From Desulfatitalea sp. BRH_c12 (GTDB lineage: Bacteria; Desulfobacterota; Desulfobacteria; Desulfobacterales; Desulfosarcinaceae): a DNA stretch of 64,000 nucleotides. Positions 1-7,551 of this stretch are shown one piece after another. The notes beneath the pieces are model-generated. The model ran no database searches. It saw only the letters and a program-made list of their open reading frames with translations, and was not told the origin of the DNA. Where the stretch lies: NCBI GenBank assembly GCA_000961655.1, contig LADR01000047.1:186001-250000 (forward strand). The letters are read 5' to 3'. Numbering within the stretch: the stretch's first letter is position 1; each line of letters opens with the position of its first letter. Position numbers and translations under genes: made by a program.

Positions 1-176
1 GCGCGCTGGGTGTGGCTTTGCGCTGCAAAGAAGTTGATGGGGTCATCCAAGGCGGAATTCACCCGTTTGCCGCTGCTGAGCTTGGTTTGGGTGCTTTCCA
101 TCAGTTTGGAGGTGTTCTGCAGGCTGAAAAGGTTGGCCCGCATGCCGGAGGTCAGAGTGATGTTGTTCATTGCCAT
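1..176 (-). CDS. fliC: Flagellin, N-terminal part (runs off the left edge)
   Basis: Reading leftwards from ATG at 176, the first 58 codons give a typical flagellin D0/D1 start: MAMNNITLT, then TKLSSGKRVNSALDDP, the hallmark of the N-terminal coiled-coil that polymerises into the filament. A good ribosome site (AAAGGAA) lies 8-12 bases upstream. The rest of the gene lies outside the window. A sigma28-like promoter sits about 90 bases upstream (266-293, minus strand), as expected for a late filament gene. It is divergent from the regulator genes to its right. The only uncertainty is which flagellin copy this is, since many relatives carry several. Confidence 0.9.
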   Translation of the reverse strand, partial: MAMNNITLTSGMRANLFSLQNTSKLMESTQTKLSSGKRVNSALDDPINFFAAQSHTQR

Positions 177-265
177 GATTCGGTTGTTCCTTTCTGGAGT
201 GTAGGGACTCGGCATTCTGCCGAGAGTGGGATGAATGAACTTCTACAACGACGTCGTTGATAATG

Positions 266-293
266 CTATCGGATGCATTGCTGAGGAACTTTA
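266..293 (-). promoter_or_regulatory. Sigma28 (FliA)-type promoter of the flagellin gene
   Basis: On the minus strand the sequence is TAAAGTTC-N12-TCCGATAG. This is close to the sigma28 consensus TAAAGTTT-N11-GCCGATAA, with one extra spacer base. It reads towards the flagellin start 90 bases away. The same one-base-longer spacer occurs in the flgM promoter at 33510, which supports both calls. Confidence 0.65.
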
Positions 294-334
294 GGAAAAA
301 ATTAATTTAATTAGATTACCTTAAAAACTCAGAT

Positions 335-516
335 TCTGGTTATGCAGTTCGCTCAAGTGAAGACTATTGGAGAGTGTTAAGAGTAAAGTTTAAAGTGTAA
401 AGGGAGGTATTCTGCCGATTGATTTTTCCTGCATGCTTTGAGTATCTGACGTTCGCCATGTAACCTTATTATAACACCTCACAACCTATGTCTCACCTGA
501 ACGAAGTGGCCAACTA
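335..516. repeat. Copy 1 of a dispersed intergenic element with terminal inverted repeats
   Basis: The left 100 bases (about 335-432) are nearly the same as 27647-27750, and match 2930-3027 on the opposite strand. They share GGTTATGCAGTTCGCTCAAG and, further in, GTAAAGTTTAAAGTGTAAA. A weaker inverted match to the terminal repeat (TCACCTGAACGAA) near 492-504 suggests the far end, so the copy may be about 180 bases and partly decayed. It contains no ORF of note. The flagellin gene and the first regulator diverge around it. Confidence 0.7.
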
Positions 517-894
517 TGCAAACTATATAAGGTAGGCGGTCAAAAATGGTCAGTCGATTTGCATAATGCAAAACAATCCTTTTTAATGATTTTTCACACC
601 GCATCGAAGATGCTTTTCAACTGTTTAACGCCATTACGTCGTGACGCATTTGAGCATTAGACACACTGAATTGAACCCTTCGCGGGGAGTCCTTCCCATA
701 AGCGAAACTTAAGATCCGGATCTGAGGGTCCATAGGCCAAAAGAGGACGTCGGCTTGGATAATTTGCGAAATGCAAAATTCTTCCCATCTCTTAATAGGT
801 GCGAAATCCTGTTCCATGATCCAGAGTCACTACATCTGGCCCCTACACCAGCATCTTCATACCATATGCCCATTATTGAAATTTGTTACCTGTT
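517..894. other. Intergenic stretch, nothing recognised
   Basis: This AT-richer stretch lies between repeat copy 1 and the sigma54 promoter at 895. A 66-codon minus-strand frame (617-817) has no recognisable family or convincing ribosome site and is not called. The stretch would be the natural place for enhancer sites of the regulator encoded downstream, but no clear paired palindromes were found. Confidence 0.4.
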
Positions 895-911
895 TGGCAC
901 ATGCATTGCAT
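895..911 (+). promoter_or_regulatory. Sigma54 promoter of the first flagellar regulator
   Basis: TGGCAC-N5-TTGCAT is a near-perfect -24/-12 element (GG-N10-GC spacing). Transcription should start near 921. That makes GTG at 923 almost leaderless and favours ATG at 950 as the start of the regulator. Confidence 0.8.
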
Positions 912-949
912 GATGCTCAACGGTGATTTCACAGCGCAACCTATACCAG

Positions 950-2053
950 ATGGAGGAGACCTTGCAGAGCTTTGGTGTTGTTAACGGGACCTCAAATGCT
1001 GATCCGCAGATTGCTTCCAACGAAGGTTTTGGTGAACGTACTGGGTCTTCCGGTTCATTGGATGGCATCGGCTTCCAGGGCGTGATCGGGAAAAGTCGCG
1101 TCATGCGCGATGTCTTCCACCTGATCGAGCGCGTCGCCGACAGCGACAGCACGATATTAATCAATGGTGAAACCGGCACCGGCAAAGGGTTGGTGGCCAA
1201 GGCCATCCACGCGCGCTCCTATCGCAGGGACAAACCTTTTGTGGCTATCAATTGCGGGGCAATTCCTGAGAATCTGCTGGAAAGCGAGTTGTTCGGGCAT
1301 GTCAAAGGGGCCTTCACCGGCGCTACTTCCGCCAAGGTCGGTAAATTTGAAGTGGCCAACGGCGGCACGATTTTTCTGGATGAAATCGGCGATATGAGCC
1401 CCGATTTGCAGGTCAAGGTGCTCAAGGTGCTCGAGGAACGTGAGTTCGAGGCTGTGGGCGGCTGTAAATCGATCAAGGTGGATGTGCGCATTATCGCGGC
1501 GACCCATCGCGATTTGGAAGAAGAGGTTCAGAAGGGCAATTTCCGGGAAGATCTTTTCTACCGCTTGTATGTCATTCCCGTGCAACTGCCCGCCTTGAAA
1601 GATCGCTCGCTGGACATTCCCTTGCTGACCCATTATTTTTTGAACAAGTTGAACAAAGACAAGCATGCCCATATCAGCGGCATCAGCCCCAGCGCCATGG
1701 CGGCATTGATGCAGCATACTTGGCCGGGCAATGTCCGCGAATTGGCCAACATGCTTGAACGGCTGGTCGTGCTCAAGGCCGAAGGTGAACTTCGTGTGGG
1801 CGATCTGCCACCCAAGCTCAGGCAGAACCGTACGGAAGATGTTGCCTTGTCCGATTTGGTTGTGCCTACACCCGAATTCAGCGGCGAAGGCATCAATCTA
1901 AATACGGCCGTGAGCGAATTCGAAAAAAATTTGATCTACCAGTCTTTGGAAAAAACGGACTGGGTGAAAAACAAGGCTGCCAAATTGCTGCAAGTCAAGC
2001 GCACGACGTTGGTCGAAAAGATCAAGCGCTACGATTTGCAGAAATGTGCGTAG
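950..2053 (+). CDS. Sigma54-dependent flagellar transcription activator (FleQ/FlrA-like)
   Basis: The 367-residue enhancer-binding protein has a short N-terminal region, an AAA+ domain and a C-terminal Fis-type helix-turn-helix. Visible motifs are Walker A GETGTGKG (about residues 73-80), the sigma54-contact loop GAFTGA (about 120-125), Walker B FLDEIG (about 142-147) and the helix-turn-helix near [13 protein letters not shown], which closely resembles the FleQ terminus. There is no receiver domain, and the usual FleQ N-terminal domain is shortened to about 40 residues. GTG at 923 would add nine residues, but the sigma54 promoter at 895 argues for ATG 950. The stop codon directly abuts the next gene. 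It probably activates the sigma54 promoters of this locus, perhaps including its own. The family is certain; the exact name is less so. Confidence 0.9.
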   Translation: MEETLQSFGVVNGTSNADPQIASNEGFGERTGSSGSLDGIGFQGVIGKSRVMRDVFHLIERVADSDSTILINGETGTGKGLVAKAIHARSYRRDKPFVAINCGAIPENLLESELFGHVKGAFTGATSAKVGKFEVANGGTIFLDEIGDMSPDLQVKVLKVLEEREFEAVGGCKSIKVDVRIIAATHRDLEEEVQKGNFREDLFYRLYVIPVQLPALKDRSLDIPLLTHYFLNKLNKDKHAHISGISPSAMAALMQHTWPGNVRELANMLERLVVLKAEGELRVGDLPPKLRQNRTEDVALSDLVVPTPEFSGEGINLNTAVSEFEKNLIYQSLEKTDWVKNKAAKLLQVKRTTLVEKIKRYDLQKCA

Positions 2054-2740
2054 ATGGATAAAGACCGGCCTTCTTCCTTCAGCATGCCGCAATCCTCATT
2101 CCGCGCGACAATGCCCGGTGCGGACGTGTCCGACAAGGCGCGTCCGTCGGATGCTGTCTTCCGACCGCTCTTTTGCGATCCGCAAGTTTCTTACGCGCAG
2201 GAAGCACCCTTGATGCAAGACCCTGAAAAGCTTTTGGCGGACGCGCATCAAAAGGGGTTGCAGGAGGGCATCGAAAACGGCGCTTTGGAAGCGCGCGCCA
2301 ACTTGCAGACCGCGATGCTTCCCGGTCTGACGGCTTTTGTCAAAACCCTCCAGGAACTCGGACGCACGGACGATGAGATACAGGCGCGTACGAGCGTACA
2401 TGTTACCGACCTGGCCCTGACGATCGTGACCAAAATTCTCGGCACCTCCAGCAGCATGGATGTAGCCGCATTGCGGCAATGTCTGCAAATTACGATGGGT
2501 CAGCCCCATGGCTTTACACTGAATGTGCATCCGGATGATTACGGCCTTATCCAGGATGTCCTGCAAGACGCCGGGCTGCCATGGCCTGAGCATCCGACGG
2601 TGACGCTTCAAGCAAATCCTGCCATTATAAAGGGCGAACTGCGCAGCGAAGATCGCAGCGAGCTTCGCCTGCAACGCGATGAACGCGTGGTAAAGGCGAT
2701 TTCTGATCTTTTTTCCCAACCAACTCGTCCCGGCGCGTAG
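2054..2740 (+). CDS. FliH-like flagellar export protein (stand-alone paralogue)
   Basis: The 228-residue protein begins on the base after the regulator's stop codon, so the two are co-transcribed and probably translationally coupled. From about residue 63 it follows the FliH/SctL plan: a Q/E-rich helix (AHQKGLQEGIENG), a helical middle (HVTDLALTIVTKILG) and a C-terminal domain with LNVHPDDYGLIQDVL and RDERVVKAI. FliH binds the export ATPase FliI and holds it at the C-ring. This copy lacks the GGC-IET-like motif of typical FliH. A second FliH domain is fused to FliI at 8535, so this one is either a partner of the fusion or a divergent paralogue with another job. Its place next to regulators is unusual for fliH. 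Confidence 0.7.
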   Translation: MDKDRPSSFSMPQSSFRATMPGADVSDKARPSDAVFRPLFCDPQVSYAQEAPLMQDPEKLLADAHQKGLQEGIENGALEARANLQTAMLPGLTAFVKTLQELGRTDDEIQARTSVHVTDLALTIVTKILGTSSSMDVAALRQCLQITMGQPHGFTLNVHPDDYGLIQDVLQDAGLPWPEHPTVTLQANPAIIKGELRSEDRSELRLQRDERVVKAISDLFSQPTRPGA

Positions 2741-2854
2741 TATTTCCAACAGGCGTCAACAAAGTGACAGCCGCACGCTCATCTTTCTCTCCGCCCCCCT
2801 GCAGCGTCTTATTTCAAAAACATCTTCCGGCGCTGATACAGCCTCCGGTGCTTG

Positions 2855-2870
2855 TGGCACGCTAATTGCC
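2855..2870 (+). promoter_or_regulatory. Sigma54 promoter upstream of the second regulator
   Basis: TGGCAC-N5-TTGCC has the correct GG-N10-GC spacing. The predicted start point (about 2882) falls just inside the inverted-repeat element that begins at 2878, so the leader of the downstream regulator would be mostly element sequence. Confidence 0.7.
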
Positions 2871-2877
2871 ATTTTGG

Positions 2878-3027
2878 GTTATCCAGTTCGCTCCAGTGAA
2901 CAATCGGCGAAGTGTATTCGAGTTTGGCACGGAGGAGGTGAGCATGTCAAATCGACAGAATGCCTCCCTTTACACTTTAAACTTTACTTAACACTTCGCC
3001 CATAATCACTTGCGCGGAGTGCATAAC
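2878..3027 (-). repeat. Copy 2 (full-length) of the terminal-inverted-repeat element
   Basis: The 150-base element has imperfect inverted ends of about 37 bases. The left end reads GTTATCCAGTTCGCTCCAG and ends GGCGAAGTGT. The right end, read on the minus strand, starts GTTATGCACTCCGCGCAAG and ends with the same GGCGAAGTGT. The interior on the minus strand matches copies 1 and 3. It has no coding capacity and no obvious target duplication. The structure fits a MITE or a large REP-like palindrome. It lies between the sigma54 promoter at 2855 and the regulator at 3090. Confidence 0.75.
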
Positions 3028-3089
3028 AAGGTTGCCATGTCAGCATCTTCACGGCCCTGGCGAATGCTCCAATGTTGTAGAGGAAATTG

Positions 3090-4442
3090 ATGGATAGTGC
3101 CACTATACTTATCGCGGAATCGGACAGATCGATTACGGAGCGCTTCGGCAAGCTGTTGAGTGCGCAAGGTCATCATGTGCACCAGGTGCCCCTTTCGCCG
3201 GATTGGGTGAACGCGTTGCAGGGGCGCGCGTGTGATCTCCTCATTGTGTCCGATCCCCTGCAACGTGTCAGTGGGTTGGATGTATTGGCTTCGCTCAAGC
3301 GCAGCCGTCTTGCGATTCCGGTGATTCTCATCGCCGCAAAAGGATCGGTACAGGCTGCCATCGCCTCTGTGCGCATGGGGGCTGGCGATTACTTGCTGAC
3401 TTCGGATGCGGATGAGCGGGTGTTGCAAAGCATCCTTAATGTTTTGAAACCAGCCTGCAGCGCCCCGCCGGCGAAAAAGGGCCCGGATATCGTCACCTGC
3501 GCGCCCGCCATGCGACACCTGCTCGATCTGGCCGGACGCATCGCACCATCGTCGGCCACTGTCTTGATACAGGGCGAAAGCGGTACCGGCAAAGAGGTGA
3601 TCGCTCGACACATTCATGCCTTGAGCTGCCGCCCGCAGCATGCTTTTGTGGCCCTGAATTGCGCTGCCTTGCCTGAAACCCTTGCGGAAAGCGAACTGTT
3701 CGGGCACGAACGGGGCGCTTTTACCGGCGCTTTGCAGCGCAAAACGGGCCGATTCGAACAGGCCCATGGCGGTACGCTCCTACTCGATGAAATCAGCGAG
3801 ATGTCGCTGCCGCTGCAAGCCAAGTTGCTGCGCGTGTTGCAGGAAAAAGAGGTCGATCGCATCGGGGGCCAAAAACCGATTCCCGTGGATGTTCGCGTGA
3901 TTGCCACGACCAACCGTGACTTGGGGGAGATGGTCGCCCAGGAGCGGTTCCGCAAAGATCTTTTTTATCGCTTGCGAATCATACCCCTGACGCTTCCGCC
4001 CTTGCGCGAGCGGCGTCAGGACATACCTCTGCTGGTAGAGTACTTTTTAAAAAAGTACTCTACCTCCGAAAATTTTCTGCCGCAATTCAGCGCCCCGGCT
4101 TTGAACACGATGATGACGTGGTCTTGGCCGGGCAACATCCGCGAGTTGGAAAACACGATCGAACGCGCCGTACTGATTGCCGGTGATGCCGTGATCGGGC
4201 CGGAATACTTGCTTCTGGATGAACCGGTCCCGGGAAAGGTGTCGACGGCTGGCGCGTGTCTGGTCGGCTTGACGGTCAAAGAACTGGAAGAGCGACTGAT
4301 CGTGCAGACCTTGCGCGAAGTCAACCAGAATCGCACCCACGCAGCTGAAATGCTCGGCATCAGCATACGCACATTGCGCAACAAACTGCGCGAATACCGT
4401 CAGGAAGGCGAAAATGTCACTGACTGCGCCGATGGTAGTTGA
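3090..4442 (+). CDS. Sigma54 activator with degenerate receiver domain (FlrC/FlbD-like)
   Basis: The 450-residue protein has NtrC-type order: receiver-like domain (1-120), AAA+ domain with Walker A GESGTGKE (163-170), GAFTGA (210-215) and Walker B LLLDEIS (231-237), then a C-terminal helix-turn-helix (HAAEMLGISIRTLRNKL). ATG 3090 is chosen because GAGGAAA sits 3-10 bases upstream; TTG at 3087 is the alternative. The receiver keeps the fold pattern but the phospho-acceptor column holds Ser54 (Asp is one residue later), and the conserved Lys after YL is Thr. No partner histidine kinase is nearby. It probably drives the flgB, motA and flgF operons without classical phosphorylation, perhaps gated by export or assembly proteins as for FlbD/FliX in Caulobacter. 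Confidence 0.9.
   Translation: MDSATILIAESDRSITERFGKLLSAQGHHVHQVPLSPDWVNALQGRACDLLIVSDPLQRVSGLDVLASLKRSRLAIPVILIAAKGSVQAAIASVRMGAGDYLLTSDADERVLQSILNVLKPACSAPPAKKGPDIVTCAPAMRHLLDLAGRIAPSSATVLIQGESGTGKEVIARHIHALSCRPQHAFVALNCAALPETLAESELFGHERGAFTGALQRKTGRFEQAHGGTLLLDEISEMSLPLQAKLLRVLQEKEVDRIGGQKPIPVDVRVIATTNRDLGEMVAQERFRKDLFYRLRIIPLTLPPLRERRQDIPLLVEYFLKKYSTSENFLPQFSAPALNTMMTWSWPGNIRELENTIERAVLIAGDAVIGPEYLLLDEPVPGKVSTAGACLVGLTVKELEERLIVQTLREVNQNRTHAAEMLGISIRTLRNKLREYRQEGENVTDCADGS
4035..4063. repeat. Perfect 29-base palindrome inside a coding region
   Basis: Two perfect 14-base arms (GTAGAGTACTTTTT and its complement) flank a single central base, inside the AAA+ domain of the second regulator. 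The reading frame is kept. In DNA it could form a cruciform and in RNA a strong hairpin. Confidence 0.85.
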
Positions 4443-4575
4443 TGCCGTACAGTAGGCAAGCTTTGCCGTACCCGTCGATCCTATGACGCTCACAACCTTT
4501 TTCTCCGTCCGGAACAGTCGATAATAATACAGATAGTTCAAGGAGTTGCATCGAAGAATAGACATTTAACTGCAC

Positions 4576-4591
4576 TGGTATGCTATTTGCT
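4576..4591 (+). promoter_or_regulatory. Sigma54 promoter of the flgB operon
   Basis: TGGTAT-N5-TTGCT has GG-N10-GC spacing, 35 bases before the flgB start. The predicted start point near 4602 leaves a short leader with the GGAGGA ribosome site at 4611. Confidence 0.7.
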
Positions 4592-4625
4592 CAGGTTCAG
4601 GTGACTACCAGGAGGATCGTTGAGT

Positions 4626-5057
4626 ATGGAGATTAAAACGCTTTTTGACGGAACGATCGACTTGGCGCAAAAGGCATTGGATTTGCGCTCGCGCCGGCAT
4701 GAATTGCTTTTATCCAATATCGCAAATGCAGACACACCCAACTACAAAGCTTTTGACATGCTGGTCGATGAGGCACTCGCAGCAAATAGTTCCCAAAGTG
4801 GGCCCACACGCTTGCAGCGCACCGACGCGGCCCATTTCCCGGCCGGAGGCAGCGGTGGCGTCAAGAATGACCCGGCAAGACTGCGGAACGTGAATGTATC
4901 CGCTCAGGTCACTCTCAGGGGCGACGGCAACACCGTGGATATGGACCGCGAAATGTCCGCCCTGGCTGAAAACCAACTGCACTACAAGGCCTCGACCCAG
5001 ATTTTATCCAAAAAATTTCAGAGACTGCGCAGCATCATTCAGGGAGGTAAAGGATAA
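4626..5057 (+). CDS. flgB: Flagellar proximal rod protein FlgB
   Basis: At 143 residues this is the normal size for FlgB. It carries the N-terminal rod-protein signature ELLLSNIANADTPNYKA and the C-terminal helix with ALAENQLHYKASTQILSKKF. It is a proximal rod subunit, exported through the flagellar gate and assembled on the MS ring with FlgC, FlgF and FliE. ATG 4626 is preferred because GGAGGA lies nine bases before it; a TTG at 4620 is in frame but too close. It is the first gene of a long collinear operon with flgC two bases downstream. Confidence 0.95.
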   Translation: MEIKTLFDGTIDLAQKALDLRSRRHELLLSNIANADTPNYKAFDMLVDEALAANSSQSGPTRLQRTDAAHFPAGGSGGVKNDPARLRNVNVSAQVTLRGDGNTVDMDREMSALAENQLHYKASTQILSKKFQRLRSIIQGGKG

Positions 5058-5059
5058 CC

Positions 5060-5497
5060 ATGAGTCTTCTTGACGCTTTGCAAACCAGTGCCACCGGCTT
5101 GAGCGCGCAGCGCTTACGCATGAACCTGATTTCAAGCAACCTGGCCAACATCAATACTACCCGGACGGCCGAAGGCGGTCCTTATAAACGCAAGGACGCT
5201 GTGTTTACGGCCAATCCCCAGTCTTCCGGGTTCAATGACGCCCTGGCACGCCAAATGGACCCCCAGCGCATCGAGGTTCTGGTTACCGAGATCCGCAATG
5301 ACGAACGCCCGCCGGTTTTGAAGTTCGATCCAGGCCATCCGGACGCCGATGGCGACGGCTTCGTGGCCTTGCCCAATGTGAATGTGGTCGAAGAGATGGT
5401 CAACATGATTTCGGCCAGCCGCAGCTATGAAGCCAATGTGACGGCCATCAAGGCAACCAAGGATATGGCGGCCGACGCCATCGATATAGGGAGATAA
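5060..5497 (+). CDS. flgC: Flagellar proximal rod protein FlgC
   Basis: The 145-residue protein starts with SATGLSAQRLRMNLISSNLAN, the rod/hook family signature. Near its end it has VNVVEEMVNMISASRSYEANV, typical of FlgC. It forms the proximal rod together with FlgB. It lies two bases after flgB and three before fliE, with AGGTAAAGGA as ribosome site, so it is part of the same transcript. Confidence 0.95.
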   Translation: MSLLDALQTSATGLSAQRLRMNLISSNLANINTTRTAEGGPYKRKDAVFTANPQSSGFNDALARQMDPQRIEVLVTEIRNDERPPVLKFDPGHPDADGDGFVALPNVNVVEEMVNMISASRSYEANVTAIKATKDMAADAIDIGR

Positions 5498-5500
5498 GCC

Positions 5501-5806
5501 ATGTCTGACATCAATCTCGCATCCATCGGTCCTGTTTCGGGCGTGAAGCCGGCCGCGGACGCACTTAAACCGAAAACAGCTGAACAGGGTACCTTCAGTG
5601 AATGGCTGTCGCAGTCGCTTTCCGAAGTCGACCATCTTCAGCAGATATCCGACAACGCCGCTCAGAAGCTGATCAGCGGCGAGAGCAAAGACATTCATGG
5701 CACCATGATCGCCATGCAGAAATCGGGTATCGCCTTGGATTTGGTCGTGGAAATACGCAACAAAGTCATCGCGGCCTATGAAGAAGTGAAGAGGATGCAG
5801 TTTTAA
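5501..5806 (+). CDS. fliE: Flagellar hook-basal body protein FliE
   Basis: The 101-residue protein has the FliE pattern: a variable N-terminus, then FSEWLSQSLSEVDHLQQ and a C-terminal helix ending VVEIRNKVIAAYEEVKRMQF. FliE links the MS ring to the rod and is the first axial substrate of the export gate. It follows flgC by three bases in the usual flgB-flgC-fliE order. Confidence 0.95.
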   Translation: MSDINLASIGPVSGVKPAADALKPKTAEQGTFSEWLSQSLSEVDHLQQISDNAAQKLISGESKDIHGTMIAMQKSGIALDLVVEIRNKVIAAYEEVKRMQF

Positions 5807-5881
5807 TTTAAACTTCACCACGGCGGATGGGTATAAACGAATCAACTATTTAATGAATAAACTCGACGAATCGACGGACCC

Positions 5882-7477
5882 ATGCAAAATTCGATTGCTG
5901 AAATTCTGAAACAGTTAAGGGCTATCATTCAGACCATGTCGGCCGGTAAAATGATGGCGCTTTTTTTGTTGGCGGCGACGACCACAGCAGGCATTGTGGT
6001 GCTGGTATCCTGGTCGGGCCGTCCGGATTTTGCACCCCTTTACAGCCAGATGAGTCCTGAAGATGCCAGTCAGGTCGTGGCGATGTTGAAGGAAAAAAAG
6101 ATTGCCTATCAACTGTCGCATGATGGCGGCACCATACACATTCCGCGCGAGCGCCTCTATGAAGTTCGCCTGGATCTGGCCTCGCAAGGCCTGCCGCGGG
6201 GCGGCATGGGGTTTGAGGTTTTCGACAACACCAAACTCGGCATGACCGAGTTCGTTCAGAACATCAACTATCAACGCGCATTGCAAGGCGAACTGGGCCG
6301 GACGATCAGCGGATTGAATGAAGTGGAAAGCGCGCGCATTCATATTGTCATGCCCGAGCGATCTCTTTTTATAGAGGATGAGGAACCGGCTTCGGCATCG
6401 GTCATTCTCAAATTGCGTCATGGCCGTTCAATTACCCCCCAACAGGTTCAGGGTATCATCCATCTGGTATCATCCAGTGTGCCACGCTTGAAGCCCGGCG
6501 ATGTTACGATCATCGATCAAGATGGCAACATGCTGGCCAATGATAGCAACCACCCCACGGTGGCCAAAAAGAGCGCCGATCATTTGGAGTTTCAGCAGAT
6601 CAAAGAACGCGCTTTGGAAAAACGCATCCTGAGCATGCTTGAAAAAGTGCTCGGGCGGGACAAAGCGATCGTTCGCGTGGCATGCGATCTGGATTTCGTG
6701 CAGCAGGAAAGAACCGAAGAGGTGTACTTGCCTGAAAATCAGGTGGTGCGCAGTGAACAACTGCTCAGTGAGGCCTCTTCGCAGGGCGACCCTGGCGCCA
6801 TTGGCATCCCCGGTTTGGCTGGCAACATCACTCGGCCGCAAGAGAACCCCAATAGCGCCAGTGCCAAAGGATTTCAGAAAGAGGACACGACACGCAATTA
6901 CGAGATTGGCAAAACCATCAGCCGCAAAATTATGCCAGTGGGTAATTTGCAACGCTTGTCCATAGCAGTGGTCGTGGATGGCACTTACAAGAAAGTGGTC
7001 ACCGGCAAAGGCAAAGAGGCGCGCGAGGAAACCCAATATGTCAGCCGCACGCCCGAAGAGATAACGGCTCTGGAGAACATTGTCAAAAGCGCCGTTAATT
7101 TCGATCCGGCCCGGGGCGACAAGGTCGAAATCGCCAATATTCCTTTCACAGCGCGTACCCTGGTCGATGAGGCCGAAACCGGTGGGATCGACTGGTGGGA
7201 CCAATTGTCGGGATTTAGCTCCATTTTTAAATACTTGGCGGTGGCCTTGTTCGTCGTATTCACCTTTATCTATGTGGTCCGGCCTTTGATCCGCTGGTTG
7301 ACTGAAACCACTTGGGAGGATGTTGAATTGCTCGAACATCTGCCGCGCACGCTCAGTGAACTGGAGAGTGAGTATGCCGGCCAGACTGACGTTTTTGTCA
7401 AACAAGCCGTCGAGGTGATCGAGAGCAAGCAGGAAGAATCACGCCAATTGATGCAGAAGTGGTTGAAGGAAACATAG
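5882..7477 (+). CDS. fliF: Flagellar MS-ring protein FliF
   Basis: The 531-residue protein is of standard length. It has an N-terminal membrane segment (about 23-44), two ring-building domains with FAPLYSQMSPEDA and LPRGGMGFEVFD, a periplasmic region with VEVDGTYK-like repeats, a second membrane segment (about 443-466, FVVFTFIYVV) and a cytoplasmic tail that binds FliG. It forms the MS ring on which the rotor and export gate are built. A 75-base gap separates it from fliE, without a clear promoter, so it likely belongs to the flgB operon. Confidence 0.97.
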   Translation: MQNSIAEILKQLRAIIQTMSAGKMMALFLLAATTTAGIVVLVSWSGRPDFAPLYSQMSPEDASQVVAMLKEKKIAYQLSHDGGTIHIPRERLYEVRLDLASQGLPRGGMGFEVFDNTKLGMTEFVQNINYQRALQGELGRTISGLNEVESARIHIVMPERSLFIEDEEPASASVILKLRHGRSITPQQVQGIIHLVSSSVPRLKPGDVTIIDQDGNMLANDSNHPTVAKKSADHLEFQQIKERALEKRILSMLEKVLGRDKAIVRVACDLDFVQQERTEEVYLPENQVVRSEQLLSEASSQGDPGAIGIPGLAGNITRPQENPNSASAKGFQKEDTTRNYEIGKTISRKIMPVGNLQRLSIAVVVDGTYKKVVTGKGKEAREETQYVSRTPEEITALENIVKSAVNFDPARGDKVEIANIPFTARTLVDEAETGGIDWWDQLSGFSSIFKYLAVALFVVFTFIYVVRPLIRWLTETTWEDVELLEHLPRTLSELESEYAGQTDVFVKQAVEVIESKQEESRQLMQKWLKET

Positions 7478-7551
7478 CCTGCGTTGCCGCAAGTGTAGGC
7501 TCTGTGGCCAAAAAATTCTTATGATCGTTCAAACTGAAGCTGCCTTAAGAT

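Noticed and set aside
10-260. Plus-strand open frames over the flagellin start
   Set aside because: They are shadows of the minus-strand flagellin, whose protein sequence is unmistakable.
380-432. Sigma28-like boxes (TAAAGTTT, GCCGATT) inside repeat copy 1
   Set aside because: The spacing (22 bases, or 8-15 with neighbouring TAAA boxes) does not fit, and the boxes are part of the repeat.
617-817. 66-codon minus-strand frame
   Set aside because: No ribosome site, no recognised family, and it lies in a regulatory gap.
923-949. GTG 923 as start of the first regulator
   Set aside because: The sigma54 promoter predicts transcription from about 921, leaving no leader; ATG 950 is more plausible.
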